Shown here: one piece after another, positions 34,291 through 49,954 of the stretch
Numbering within the stretch: position 1 is the stretch's first letter
Layout: every line of letters begins with the position of its first letter
NCBI GenBank assembly: GCA_022432975.1
Contig: CM039512.1
Span: 44,553,124 to 44,617,123 of the forward strand
DNA length: 64,000 bases
Reading direction: 5' to 3'
From: Begonia masoniana
Taxonomy: Eukaryota > Streptophyta > Magnoliopsida > Cucurbitales > Begoniaceae
The notes under the pieces: generated by a model
What the model was told of the DNA's origin: nothing
The model's input: only the letters and a program-made list of their open reading frames with translations
Database searches by the model: none
Made by a program: the position numbers and the translations under genes

Positions 34291-36762
34291 TGTATCCTAA
34301 AATAGTAAAATTGTCTTGTTTGTTGTGGAGACTGCATGCAATCTCATTATTATTAGGGTTTCCTTCACTCATATATATCTTCGTAGGGGCCGTCTGGTTT
34401 TATGGATAGGTAATTACGAGTCAAGAGATTGTACTAAATAGTGGGATATATACGTAGCTTATCTAAATTTTTGTTTAATACTAGTGAATTTAAGTTCAAT
34501 GCACATGCGTGTTGTTGTAGACGTATCATTATAGTTGAGTACAAAAAATTTAATATTTTATTTCTTTTTAAAATATTGCAGAGAATATGTAAAACATATT
34601 TAATTCGAGCACACTATAGTAAATAAATCAAAATATTAAAAGAAATTCAAATATTAATCTTTTTAATATAGTAAGCTATATTAAGATAGATGAATAGATA
34701 TTTTATTATAATATATTTTTAAATTACTTCATAGATAGAATTTAATAAAAAATGAAATTTGATAAAAAAAATATTATATTATATTTGAAGGTGAAAATGA
34801 TAAATTATAAAATAGAAAAAATACATCAAAAGTTGAAAGAAAATTCAATAAAAAAAATTATGATTAAATTATATTTAATAAATGATAAATTATACAATGA
34901 AAATAAAATAAATCAAAATTTTAAAAGAAATTCGGGCTTCTATCCTTTAAATACAGTACATTAATAAATAAAATAAAATAATTATTATATTATATTTGAA
35001 GGTGAAACTGATAAATTATAAAAATAAACAGTGAGTTTATTTATTATATTAGATTATATTAAATATTGAATGAGCATTTTATTTATTTATATTATCAATA
35101 ATTTAGCTAAATCTAAAAAATGGGTTTTACTCTAAACCAGTGAGTTTTTAATGAGTTTTAAGGCTTCTATTTGCAATGCGAGCATCGAGGACCGTCCTTT
35201 TCTCAAGTCAGGCTACATTATTAGGCCTAGATTTCTAATTGTTTCTGGTCATGGTTTCCAACAAATAGAGGTGCACAATTTAAGATAATATTAAATGAAC
35301 CACAACCTATGACTACTGAAAGACCATAAAGATCCTTGTAATACGACTTAACTATTCAAGCCTATATTCATCTTGCTATAGGATTTTAAGTGTTCACAAA
35401 TAAAGCTAGATCTATGGCTGTTCTACAGGCCTAGCACAACGTTGTAATCGACAAAATTAATGAAGTTTAAACGTTGTCAAAGTAGTTCTGGACGAGCAAC
35501 TATCGCAGTTATCAACTACCCACTTTTCATTTAGAAGAACTGCGTCAACAATGCAAAATCTCTGCCCGATGCCCCCATCTCAGTTAGTTTCACTCCACTG
35601 GAGAAGTGAAAACCCATATCAACGACGCCGCTGCCACCGCTGTGTGGCTTTATCCTTGCCGTATTGATGGTACCTATTGAAATTATAATTTTTAATCACG
35701 ATCGTCTCTATCTTTTTCTAACGTTGAACAAATCTTACGATGATAGCACATTAAAATATTTTTTGTAATTACAATCGTCCATAATGAGTCATGTTATGAC
35801 ATCACATTGAAATTTCATTTTTAAATCACAAGGTTCTATTTTCTTTATTTTCCAATCTAATTGCTTATTATTGTCTTTGTTCATCAAAATAAAAGAAAAT
35901 TAATAAAATTATTATTTATTTTGTAACAAATTTTTAATTTACTATATAATATACTCATAATGCTTTAACTATTTTGGGCACCCAAATTTCTTGTTCACCG
36001 TAACAGTAGAGCTATTGTAAAAATGTTGCGGAATCATTTTCCCTGGTATTTCATAGTGCAACAAACATTTATATTGCCTAGGAGGACTTTTCAACAAGTT
36101 GTGTTGTTAAAGCCAACTTGCAACGCATCCTTTCAATGCGAAGAAACCCCAAACGAGACCAGTTTATTTTCCTCCACTTCACCAAGTTTACGTGTTATGC
36201 CGATTCAAAATTACAGGTTTCAAGTCATAAACGTCGATATTCAATCGCCAGAAAGCAATTTAACAGACCTAATGTCCTAAATCGAACCAAGTCAATGAGA
36301 AAAAAAACCTATTCTCAATACCCACTACGCTTTAAGTATTAGTTGTATTCTGCAATGAGTCTCTAAGCTCGAATCTAGTTGAAGATCATCAACACAAATA
36401 TTATCATTAGCTTCAATGAACAGCCATTGTTTTAGAAAGTCAATATTAGCTTTTTCAGAAAAAAAGAAAACAAATCTAGCAATGTGTGGAAGAAATAAAT
36501 CATATCTAATGAAGATTGGATAAGTGCTAGAATGTTTCAACAATTGAGAGTCAGGGCAATTTGGATGCTCATCGTAGAACTTTATACATCTTGATTACAT
36601 TGTTGTAGACTAAAACAATTTGTTTAAGATTTTTATTTATTTTTTTCTAAAATTATTTTGTTTTTAGTATTTATTTTATTTTTATTGAATTGCATATGCT
36701 ACCAACACATCACATTATCTATCACACTCAGGAAGATTTTACTAATTTACGCATAGATAACA
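34291..36762. other. AT-rich intergenic stretch
   Basis: Very AT-rich between about 34440 and 35150, with a duplicated motif 'attatattatatttgaaggtgaaa' type sequence (about 34774 and 34983). The remainder shows no gene, element border or RNA I can support. Confidence 0.55.
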
Positions 36763-36767
36763 TTTAT

Positions 36768-36954
36768 TGTTAAAATTAATGAGTTGCAACTGCTATATTT
36801 ATTTAGTTTTATGAGAGAGTTGTAACAGATCTTAATTACCAAACGTTTTCCAAACGTTTGTGTTTTACTTTAAGTTTCAGTTTTTTTATCTAGCCTATAA
36901 ATAAAGGCTCTGTAAGGTTCAAAATATAATAAAAATAAACAGCTTTTTTCAACA
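36768..36954 (+). repeat. 5' LTR of copia element 3
   Basis: TGTTAAAATT ... CAACA, with TATA box CCTATAAATAAA near 36894-36905. It is an unusually short LTR. Confidence 0.95.
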
Positions 36955-36957
36955 TAT

Positions 36958-36969
36958 TGGTATCAGAGC
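36958..36969 (+). other. primer-binding site of copia element 3
   Basis: TGGTATCAGAGC three bases behind the LTR. Confidence 0.93.
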
Positions 36970-37028
36970 GCCGTACCAGATCCTTCAATTCCTTTAGAGA
37001 TTGTAGGTTTTACCCACCCCCAACTTCG

Positions 37029-38365
37029 ATGGCCAGTGCCAGCTCAACCCCATCCAATATCAACCAGCATCTCATTCCAGAGTTTGACGGTGATGACTAT
37101 GATTTCTGGTTCGTAAAGATGAAGACTATCTTCCGATCTATTAACCAATGGGAGATCGTGGAGAAAGGAGTCCAAGAACCCGCCGATGGAGATGAGCTGA
37201 ACGAGGCAGATCTGAAGAAACTAGAGCAGTTCCGACGAGTCGACGCAAATGCTCTTTCAATACTCCAGAGAGCAGTCGCCAAAACCATCTTTTCTAGAAT
37301 CATGCGTGCCAACACAGCCAAAGAGGCGTGGGAGATCCTGCAGAGCGAATTCCAAGGAAATGAGAAAGTTAGAGCCATTAAGCTCCAATCACTGGTGAAG
37401 GAGTTCGACAATGCCAAAATGAAGGAGAAAGAAACTCTGATGGAATTCTCCACCAGAATCTTCGATTTGGTAAATCAGATGAAATCTCATGGTGAAGACA
37501 TCACAGACCAGAGAATGGTGCGAAAAATCCTTATCTGTCTTCCTGAGAAATACGATCCCATCATCGCTGTCATTGAAGAAACAAAGAACCTATCAATCCT
37601 AACAGTCCAAGAATTGATGGCATCCCTCAAATCGTTTGAGCAAAGGTTGTCTAGACACTCCGAAAAGCAAATTGAAAGTGCATTTCAATCAAAGCTTCAC
37701 ATCGGCAACAATGATCGGGACGATAAGTCAAGTTCCAACCAGTCAAGAGGTGGAAGAAAATCAAGAGGACGAGGAGGACGTAACTCAAGAGGAAGAGGAA
37801 ACATCTCCTCAAAATGCAGCATTTGCAATAAGACAAATCACTCTAAAGAAGATTGTTGGTTCAAAGGCCAACCGAAGTGTAACAATTGCAACAGGTTCGG
37901 TCACCTCGCTAAAGACTGCCGAGTGGAGATTACTCACCAGGCAAGTTCGGCTGAATCAAATCAAAAAGTCCAGGAGACATACGGAACATTCTATGCGAGT
38001 CACACAACCACTGACAAGGAAAAAGCAAAATGGTTACTCGATAGCGGGTGTAGCAACCATATGACGCCGACCTCAGAAAATTTCTGCGAGCTCGACAAAA
38101 GTATCACTACTCCAGTTCAGTTTGGCAACGGAGAGCAAACTAAGTCAAAAGGCTTAGGAAGAATCGCCATCAAGACAAAGGAAGGACCAAGCTGCATAAA
38201 CAACGTTCTCTGCGTGCCAAGCTTAAGTCAAAATTTACTTAGCCTTGGACAACTGGTGGAGAATGGCTACAAGCTCAGCTTCGACAACAATGAGTGTATT
38301 ATCTTTGATAGGCGAGATAAGTCAAAGGTGTTCACCAAGATCAAGATGATCAATCGAAGCTTCGC
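37029..38365 (+). pseudogene. gag and protease of copia element 3
   Basis: The open frame starts at the ATG at 37029 (MASASSTPSN). Gag shows EFDGDDYDFWFVKMKTIF, AKEAWEILQSEFQGNEKVR and LPEKYDPIIAVIEETKNL. A basic RGGRKSRGRGGRNSRGRG stretch and two knuckles follow (CSICNKTNHSKEDC, CNNCNRFGHLAKDC). The protease motif WLLDSGCSNHMTP and the pre-integrase segment (LSQNLLSLGQL) come next. The frame is intact up to the Cassandra insertion at 38366, after which it resumes at 39266. This part alone could still encode gag and protease, but ends in foreign sequence (to the stop at 38510). Confidence 0.93.
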
Positions 38366-38777
38366 TGTAACGACCCCTCTTCCCAGCAAGATATTGTTCG
38401 CTCTGGGGATTGGGCCGCAGCCCAATATCCTCCCCTCATGGCTTTGTTTGGCGAGAGCACTTCCCGGAAGGTCACCCAACCTGGAATTACTCTCGCCGAA
38501 GCCCTCTTAACTTCGGAGTTCTTATGGGATCCGTCGTCAATTGAGCTCCAAAACGCGTATTGCTATCTTAGGAGGGATCTCTTTACATATGTTTCATTTC
38601 CATGTACTTCCCCAAGCGATGTGGGTTCGTAACGGCCCCTCCTTCAACGGAGAAACCCTCCGGCCCAGGTCAGCCCCAGGATCCGCGGAGCTTTACCCAC
38701 CTCCGGCCCAGGTCAGCCCCAGGATTCGCGGAGAATGGGTGGTCCCTTATCAGTGAGTTGAAAGACGGGTCGTCACA
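38366..38777 (-). repeat. Cassandra LTR (left)
   Basis: TGTAACGACCC ... GGGTCGTCACA; carries the 5S-like block at 38459-38532 and an internal direct duplication of the segment around 'ggcccaggtcagccccagg' (38662 and 38705). Confidence 0.93.
38459..38532 (-). other. 5S rRNA-like block in left Cassandra LTR
   Basis: The minus strand reads GGATCCCATAAGAACTCCGA, then AGTTAAG, GGCGAGAGTA, GGTTGGGTGACC and GGGAAGT, in the same order and spacing as the 5S rRNA interior (A box, intermediate element, C box for RNA polymerase III). The 5' third of 5S is not recognisable, so it is not a 5S gene. Confidence 0.88.
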
Positions 38778-38833
38778 ATCACCCCCCCTCGGGGGCCCAA
38801 CGTCTTCGTTGGCCACATTTCTGGTTGGGTACA

Positions 38834-38846
38834 GGCTCTGATACCA
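38834..38846 (-). other. primer-binding site of Cassandra
   Basis: TGGTATCAGAGCC on the minus strand, two bases from the right LTR. The polypurine tract at the other end of the spacer is CGAGGGGGGGTGAT (38778-38791). Confidence 0.93.
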
Positions 38847-38848
38847 TT

Positions 38849-39260
38849 TGTAACGACCCCTTTTCCCAGCAAGATATTGTCCGCTCTGGGGATTGGGCCG
38901 CAGCCCAATATCCTCCCCTCACGACTTTGTTTGGCGAGAGCACTTCCCTGAAGGTCACCCAACCTGGAATTACTCTCGCCGAAGCCCTCTTAACCTCGGA
39001 GTTCTTATGGGATCCGTCGTCAATTGAGCTCCAAAACGCGTCTTGCTATCTTAGGAGGGATCTCTTTACATATGTTTCATTTCCATGTACTTCCCCAAGC
39101 GATGTGGGTTCGTAACGGCCCCTTCTTCAACGGAGAAACCATCCGGCCCAGGTCAGCCCCAGGATCCGCGGAGCTTTACCCACCTCCGGCCTAGGTCAGC
39201 CCCAGGATTTGCGGAGAATGGGTGGTCCCTTATCAGTGCGTTGAAAGACGGGTCGTCACA
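38849..39260 (-). repeat. Cassandra LTR (right)
   Basis: Same length as the left LTR with few substitutions. Its 5S-like block is at 38942-39015. Followed by the ttcgc duplication. Confidence 0.93.
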
Positions 39261-39265
39261 TTCGC

Positions 39266-42073
39266 CCTCAACATAAATTATGCCGATCTGAAAGCTCACA
39301 GAGCTACCACCTCGGACTATTCGACCTCAACATTATGGCATCGATGACTTGGTCATCTCAACTTCCGAAGCCTCAAGGAGCTGTCTGACCAGAGCATGGT
39401 GCAAGGACTTCCTCACATAGAAGAGAAGCAACACGTATGTGAAGGATGTATGTTCAGAAAACAACACCGACTTCCATTCCCAAAAAGAGTATCATGGAGA
39501 GCTAAAGAAAAGATGGAGCTTGTTCACACCGACGTCTGCGGACCGATGGACACTCTTTCTCATGCTCAGAATAGGTATTTCATTCTCTTCATTGACGACC
39601 ACACCTGTATGACTTGGGTATATTTCATGAGACAAAAGTCCGAAGTTTTTACGGTGTTCAAGAAGTTCAAGAGTCTCCTCGAAAAACAGAGTGGATTCTT
39701 CATCAAAACTCTGCGAAGTGACAGAGGCAAGGAATACACTTCCAAGGAGTTCCACAAGTTCTGTGAAGATGAAGGGATGGAAAGACAACTAACAGTAAGG
39801 TACACCCCTCAACAAAACGGTGTTATCGAGAGAAAAAATCAGACAATCGTTGAGATGGCAAAATTGATGATACATGAGAAAGGTTTACCAAAGACTTTCT
39901 GGGCTGAAGCAGTTTACACCGCCATCTATCTATCCAATCGATGTCCAACCAAAGCCGTAGTAAATAAGACTCCGTTTGAAGCATGGAGCGGTAGAAAACC
40001 GTCAGTAAATCACCTCAAAGTGTTCGAAAGCATTTGCTACTCTCAAATTCCGAAGGTGAAACGAAGCAAACTTGACGAGTCCAGCGAAAGATGTATTTTC
40101 GTCGGCTACAGCACCATGAGTAAAGGCTATAGACTGTTTAGCCTCAAAGAAAACCAAGTTATTATCAGCCGTGATGTTCAATTTGATGAAAATGCTTCGT
40201 GGAATTGGGAAGAAAGAAAAGTTGAGAAGAAGGACATTCTGTTAAGCACTGGTCCAACTTCGACAAATGAAGAAGATGAAGGTGAGCTTATCTCAATAGA
40301 ACAAGGCCCATCATGGCCCAATTTAGATGGTTCAACCTCAACACATCGCAGCCCAGGAGAACAAGATTTAGTACAACAAAGCTTTGAAAGAGGTTACCCA
40401 TCTCAGAACAGCGGAGAAAGCCACAGCTCAGCAAGTTCGATCTCTTCAAGCTCCTGATCTCCGAGCTCAACTCCAAAAAGGTACAGATCTTTGGACGATA
40501 TATATGCTACGTGCAATTACTGTTCAGTTGAGCCTGAGAACTTTGACGAAGCGATTAAAGAAGAAGCGTGGAAGAAAGCGATGGAGGAGGAAATTCGTGT
40601 GATCAAGAAGAATCAAACATGGCAGCTCGCCGATAGACCTGTAGACAAAGATGTCATAGGAGTAAAATGGATCTATAAAGTCAAGCACAACCCAGACGGA
40701 TCAGTTCAAAGGAATAAAGCAAGACTGGTAGCCAAAGGCTATTCTCAACAGTCTAGAATTGACTACGGGGAGACATTTGCCCCGGTAGCCCGACTAGATA
40801 CAATCCGAGCTATAATCGCCTTCGCCGCCAGCAAAGGATGGAAGCTTTATCAGCTCGATGTCAAGTCAGCCTTCCTCAATGGCGAGCTGAAAGAAGAAGT
40901 TTATGTCGATCAACCTCAGGGTTTCATTCTCAAAGGAAAAGAAGAGAAGGTGTACAAGCTCAAGAAAGCGCTATGCGGGCTAAAACAAGCACCTCGCGCT
41001 TGGTACAGTGAGATCGACAATTACTTCAGCCAAATAGGATTCGAGAAGAGCAAGAGTGAAGCAACCTTGTATGTCAAGCGTCAAGGTACCGATATTCTTA
41101 TTGTCACTCTTTATGTTGATGATCTGATCTTCACTGGAAACAACAAGAAGATGATTGAAGATTTCAAAGACAACATGACTCAAAAGTATGAAATGAGCGA
41201 TATAGGTCTACTTCGACATTTCCTAGGCATGGAGATCTATCAAAAGGAAGAGACAATTTTTATCTGCCAAAAGATCTATGCAGAAAAGATTTTGAATAAA
41301 TTCGACATGTTCGAATGTAATCCCGTTCTCACACCACTGATTGTGGGGGAGAAAATTGAAAAAAGAAGATGGAGGAGAAGCAGTAAATGTTACTCATTAT
41401 CGTAGCCTCATTGGAAATCTGCTCTATCTCACAAGCAACCCGACCTGATCTCATGTATGCAGCAAGTCTGCTCTCAAGGTTTATGCAAAGTCCTAGCCAC
41501 TTCCACCTTGCTGCAGCAAAGCATGTTTTACGCTATGTCAAAGGAACGACCGATCTTGGGCTGAGCTATCAGAAAAATCAGGTACTTAATCTCGTTGGAT
41601 ATTGTGATAGTGATTTCGGTGGATTCTTAGACGACATGAAGAGCACCTCAGGATACTGTTTCTCACTTGGCTCAACAATGTTTTCATGGTTGTCCAAGAA
41701 ACAACACACTGTTGCACAATCATCTGCTGAAGCAGAGTATGTCTCTGCATCACAAGCTACTTCGCAAGCAATTTGGCTTCGAAGAATTTTGGCCGACCTT
41801 GGTCATCATAAAAATGAAGGAACCGTGTTGTACTGCGACAACAAATCTGCAATTGCTATGGCAAAGAACCCGATTCACCATTGCCGAACTCGACATATAG
41901 CTCTCAAGTATCATTTCATCCGACAAGCCATTGAAGATGGAGAAATTCAACTTGAGTTTTGCCGATCTGATGAACAACTGTCTGACATCTTCACTAAAGC
42001 ACTTCCAAAAGAGAGGTTTCAACATCTCCGAGCTGAACTTGGAATCCGACAACACATTAAGGGGGAGTGTTAA
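39266..42073 (+). pseudogene. integrase, RT and RNase H of copia element 3
   Basis: Order: pre-integrase HxxxH/CxxC segment (CEGCMFRKQHRLPF), integrase core (HTDVCGPMDTLS, LRSDRGKEYTS, YTPQQNGVIERKN), hinge and CTD (KAVVNKTPFEAWSGRKPSVNHL). RT follows ([54 protein letters not shown] with intact active site near 41112), then RNase H (YCDSDFGG, AEAEY, VLYCDNKSAIAMAKNP). It ends at TAA 42071-42073, three bases inside the LTR. Damage: TGA at 39345-39347 in WHR-LGHL, TGA at 40455-40457, and frameshifts near 41360 and 41435. Both TGAs look like CGA to TGA transitions. Confidence 0.92.
42057..42067 (+). other. polypurine tract of copia element 3
   Basis: TTAAGGGGGAG immediately before the 3' LTR. 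Confidence 0.9.
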
Positions 42074-42253
42074 AATTAATGAGTTCCAACTGCTATATTT
42101 ATTTAGTTTTATGAGAGAGTTGTAACAGATCTTAATTACCAAACGTTTTCCAAACGTTTGTGTTTTACTTTAAGTTTCAGTTTTTTTATCTAGCCTATAA
42201 ATAAAGGCTCTGTAAGGTTCAAAATATAATAAAAATAAACAGCTTTTTCAACA
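42068..42253 (+). repeat. 3' LTR of copia element 3
   Basis: Partner of 36768-36954; followed by the tttat duplication. Confidence 0.95.
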
Positions 42254-42258
42254 TTTAT

Positions 42259-43139
42259 GCTAACAAACTAAAAACTTTAACCATAATTCATAGCAAAATA
42301 CTTCTACCCAAAACAACAACTTAGCAGCATCCCCACTGCTGGTACGAAAACATAATACATTAACTCAATGCAAAAACCTAAAAGAATGGGAGTTAGAATT
42401 TCCATGTACCAGTGTTGTTACTCCTTGGCCTCATCGTCGTCTTTTTCTGGCTAGTCTGAAGGCAGCGAAATGGATAAGTTTGTCTAGAGGAAGTTCTCTA
42501 AAAGTCATTCGGGTGGTGAAATAACTCTTCTTGGAGTATGTCTGAGACTAACTCTGTCGTTGTTCCATACGCTATAGCAACTAGACCGTGCATGGAAAAT
42601 TTATTTTTCTTTACTACTCTAAATTTCGAAAGTGCTTCTTGATAGTTTTTTATTTTCTACGCTACCTTAAAATCAAAAAAAAAAAAAAAAAAAACTAGTA
42701 TTAAATGCCTAAAATAAAATAAAACAAAAATGTTTAAACTTGGTTTCCTTCTCGAAAGAGCTTGTTTTAAAGGAAACATCCCGACTACTTAGTTTTTTCT
42801 TATCAAGCTGGATCCAGCAAAGAGACAAAAGTTTTCTCTATCAAATATGAATTGCCATTGTGAATGGTCCTATCACACTTTATCTTTATTTTTATCATCC
42901 GCTATTATTTTAAATTCATTGAGTCTTCTTTTCTTTGCGAGATTCTTTAAAAAATATGAAAAAAATATGGCGTACCTTGAAATGTGCTCTTTCCTTGAGA
43001 AGGATGTTGATATGAAGCTGCTTTAGTACTTCCAAAAATCTGTTAGTGATTTTTAATTGGGGTTAAAGTTTGCTAGAGAAAAAGACGCTGCAACTGGGTT
43101 GTTGACAAGTTCTCGAAGATGACAAACTTCAGTTCTTAC
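42259..43139. other. no gene recognised; A-run
   Basis: Contains an 18-base A run near 42677. The stretch 42415-42600 read on the minus strand ends in an acidic PEKDDDEAKE-stop but has upstream stops and no identifiable family. Confidence 0.45.
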
Positions 43140-43500
43140 ATCAAGATTGATAATGTCATGTAGATAACAGATTTTCTTTACCGAGGTTGTAATACTACAT
43201 AGAGTTCCAAAGACTATTGTCTCTTCATTGAGATACTTGGCTCCTTTCAGGACACTTTGTAGGGAAAGATGACTGACTAAATTTCTTTTTGATATAACAT
43301 ATCACTATGAGACATGTGGACAAACAAAAGTAGTGAACAGAACATTAGAGATTTTGTTTAGTACGATCATGAGGCCAAATCTAAAATGTGGGATATGCAC
43401 TTGTCATACGTCAAAGCTTGTCTATAATAAGAGTGTCCATAGTACTAAATTAAAGTCACTTTTTGAGATAGCGTATCACATCAATAATTGAGTTTACTGG
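43140..43500 (+). pseudogene. decayed Ty3/gypsy integrase fragment
   Basis: In the plus frames I can follow the gypsy integrase core: a degenerate RLHGVP/SDRD-like segment (43185-43260), then GQTKVVNRTLEILFSTIM (43320-43372) corresponding to the DGQTEVVNRTL signature, and the YNKSVHSTKLKSLFEIAYH block (43425-43480), corresponding to the family's YNRSVHSTT..PFE.VYG. Interrupted by several stops. It is older than the complete elements nearby, with no LTRs visible. Confidence 0.78.
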
Positions 43501-44878
43501 ATCATCTCATGAAATTATACGTAACTCCCTAATGTATAAAATACATATGTAAAAATATTTTTTTTCTCAAATTAAAATTTTCACAAAATGTAAAGAAATT
43601 GATAAATTGTACTTAGACGTAAGAGTTTTGTATATAACATCAAAACAAAAATGATTCGATTTCTACCATTATTATGATATTCAAATTTGATTGGATAAGA
43701 TCAATAAATTCAGGATTTGATCGAGTTCCCTGCAAAATAAACATTGGGAAGGTAAAGTAGAAATTAGTATGATAAATATCATCAAATTGTCAAAATGAAC
43801 ATAGATGCTCAATAAAAAGAGTTTGATTCTGCTTTGCTGACTTTCGTGCCTACTCGACAGGTGGGTCTTGCAATCAAGTTCTCTTTTGCTTATGCACTCA
43901 AGGGTCAATCTCCGTTTGGCCCGAGGAAATCTTTGCACGCCTCCGTTACCTTTTGGGAGGCCTACGCTCCATAGAAACTTGCATAATGTTTTGATCTAAG
44001 ATTTTCATTCTTCCATGTTTTAGCAGTAGTACATTTTTTCGTAGAGCTTTTGACTCCTATGGATTTAAGTCCACTACCCATCTTCATCAAACCTTAAGAG
44101 AAGATCAACCTTCGATGAACGAATCGAGGCACAATGATTTAGAGCATCAAGATCATATTGAAGACAAATTGGTATTAGCACATTCAAGGTAGAGATAGTG
44201 TATTCTTCATCCTTGTTGGTTTGGTCTCTCTTATATATTTTTTGTGTTTCTCGAAGGATTATGATACAAGCCTTGCACATGTATGAAACCGAACATAGCA
44301 ACCTAAATAATTCTAACGTAAAGAAAATAGTGACAATCACAAGAAGAAATTTTGCAGATTTTCAGAGATATGCTCTCTTCTAAATTTCTTTCTTTCAAAT
44401 TCTGATTACCCTCTGAGTCCCCCAAACGACTCCCAAAATACCCTCACCCCATTCACCATCATAATAAATTCCCAAAGACAACTAAACACAACACAATCAA
44501 AATAATTATCAATAATTAAACTAACGCTTCTTTTGTCTAGGGTATGTGAGCATCGGTGGATGCTGATCGTATTAATCTTTTTTATTCATCATCTTAATGG
44601 TCTAAGGTGTTTGAATTTAGTCAAAGACTTCAAACTCTATTTCTAGTGGAGTACTGCGGACAAGCCTTTGACACTTGCTTCTATGATTTGGTTCTTTTTT
44701 TTTTTCTCCATAAATTAGCAAAGTTCAAAGAACCATTAACTTTATTTGATTGATACATTAGTTGTCTAGTGGAATAGAATTAGCCAACAAGGACTCTAGT
44801 TGATTAGACCTTATTTCGATTGTTTGTTGAATTGGTTAAACTTGGTTCGGTGATTTCTTAGGGATATTGTGGTTAAGT
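43501..44878. other. no gene recognised
   Basis: AT-rich sequence with short ORFs of no recognisable family. The left part could be the remaining body of the decayed gypsy element, but I cannot show it. Confidence 0.45.
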
Positions 44879-45137
44879 GGTGTGATTAGAGATGTTAAAT
44901 GGGGGGGCTGGCGAGCCAGCCCGCTCGCTCGGCTTGTTACTATAGCGGGTCGAGCCAAGCTCGGCTTGCTACAGTAACGAGCCAGTTTGGCTCGGGTCAC
45001 ACAGACGAGTCGAGCCGAGCTCGACCATCCGGGCTCGCGAGGCCGTTGATGACCGGGCTCAACGAACCTGCTCACGAGCTCAGGAGACTGACCGCGAGCT
45101 GGATCGGTCAACCCAAGCTCGGGGCCCTGAGCCTTCT

Positions 45138-45437
45138 TTGACGGCCGACAATCGGCAGTCCCCGACTTTCCGATGGCTTGGTCAAGCCCAACTCCGATGC
45201 CCTCTCCAGGTCGGGGCCCTCTCCAGTGCGCAACTCAGGGCCCTCTCCGACGCCTCGACAACGGACATGGACAGCCCCGTCTTCGCCTTCCTCGACATTT
45301 ACCGACGACGACGAGTACGACCATCTTCAGATCTCTTCATCCAACCCGAGCTACCGCAAGCCGAACACAAGATCGATGAAATTTTCAGCGAACTAGTTGA
45401 CGTCCTTGCGATTGCGAACAAGATCGATGAACCCTAG
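45138..45437 (+). other. GC-rich ORF near hAT left end, status unknown
   Basis: A GC-rich segment (unlike its surroundings) with overlapping open frames in all three plus phases, the longest 99 codons, ending in KIDEP-stop at 45437. It could be the remains of an N-terminal transposase exon or captured host sequence. No domain is recognised. Confidence 0.25.
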
Positions 45438-45668
45438 GCTTAAATTAAAACTCGTCGTTCTCGTCGCCACCTGAGAGTGTGGCGATGGTGCGCCCCGAAG
45501 GAGGCGATCAATCGCTATGTAAGGGTGAAAATTAGCTCCAGAGGTGATATGTCGCCCCACAAGGGCGAACAATCGCCCAAGGGGTGAAAGTTCGCTCCTG
45601 GGCGAACTTTTCGCCCCAAATCAAGTGCAAGGGGAGAGTAATCGCCCCCAAGGGGCGAGTAGTCGCCC

Positions 45669-45763
45669 CACTGTTCACGTGAACAGTGAAAGTTACTGTT
45701 CACGTGAACGGTAAATACTGTTCACGTGAACGGTAAATACTGTTCACGTGAACGGTGAGAGTT
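45669..45763. repeat. palindromic G-box minisatellite
   Basis: Four direct repeats of 22-25 bp starting at 45670, 45695, 45717 and 45739, each with the self-complementary core TTCACGTGAA. The first is a perfect 20-bp palindrome, CACTGTTCACGTGAACAGTG. Degenerate copies continue behind the solo LTR (49758-49796). Confidence 0.9.
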
Positions 45764-45768
45764 ACGTG

Positions 45769-49757
<3,989 letters not shown>

Positions 49758-49954
49758 ACGTGAATAGTAAAATTACTGTTTATGTGAATAGTGCCACGAA
49801 AAAAAAATTTAAACTCACATTTTTTACGAAGTTTTAAAAAAGAAAGTTTACACGTTTTGAGTCCTTTTAAAGATGTGCAGCATTTTCAAAGCATTTTTAC
49901 GAACAGTCAAGTTAGTAACGTCCAAATTATCGATGTAGATAATAGGTGAAATTT

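Larger units (their letters stand above)
38366..39260 (-). mobile_element. Cassandra-type TRIM, complete, nested in copia element 3
   Basis: 895 bp: two LTRs of exactly 412 bp (38366-38777, 38849-39260) and only 71 bp between them, holding a primer-binding site and a polypurine tract. Perfect 5-bp duplication ttcgc (38361-38365 and 39261-39265). No coding capacity. The LTRs contain 5S rRNA-like sequence, the hallmark of the Cassandra family. It must be moved by the proteins of other elements. Confidence 0.95.
36768..42253 (+). mobile_element. short-LTR Ty1/copia element 3, young, interrupted by Cassandra
   Basis: LTRs 36768-36954 (187 bp) and 42068-42253 (186 bp) differ by one substitution and one T in a homopolymer. 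The perfect duplication tttat flanks the element (36763-36767 and 42254-42258). It encodes gag-pol on the plus strand. Near-identical LTRs indicate recent insertion. It is nevertheless broken by the Cassandra insertion, two TGA stops and two frameshifts. Confidence 0.95.

Noticed and set aside
38459..39015. Two 5S rRNA gene copies
   Set aside because: Only the interior of 5S is conserved, the 5' third is absent, and both blocks lie in LTRs of one TRIM.
42415..42600. Possible last exon of a host gene on the minus strand (acidic C-terminus PEKDDDEAKE)
   Set aside because: Stops upstream in the same frame and no recognisable family; too weak to call.
45138..45437. GC-rich ORF as a captured host gene in the hAT element
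   Set aside because: All three plus frames are open because of base composition; no domain seen. Left as an unknown only.
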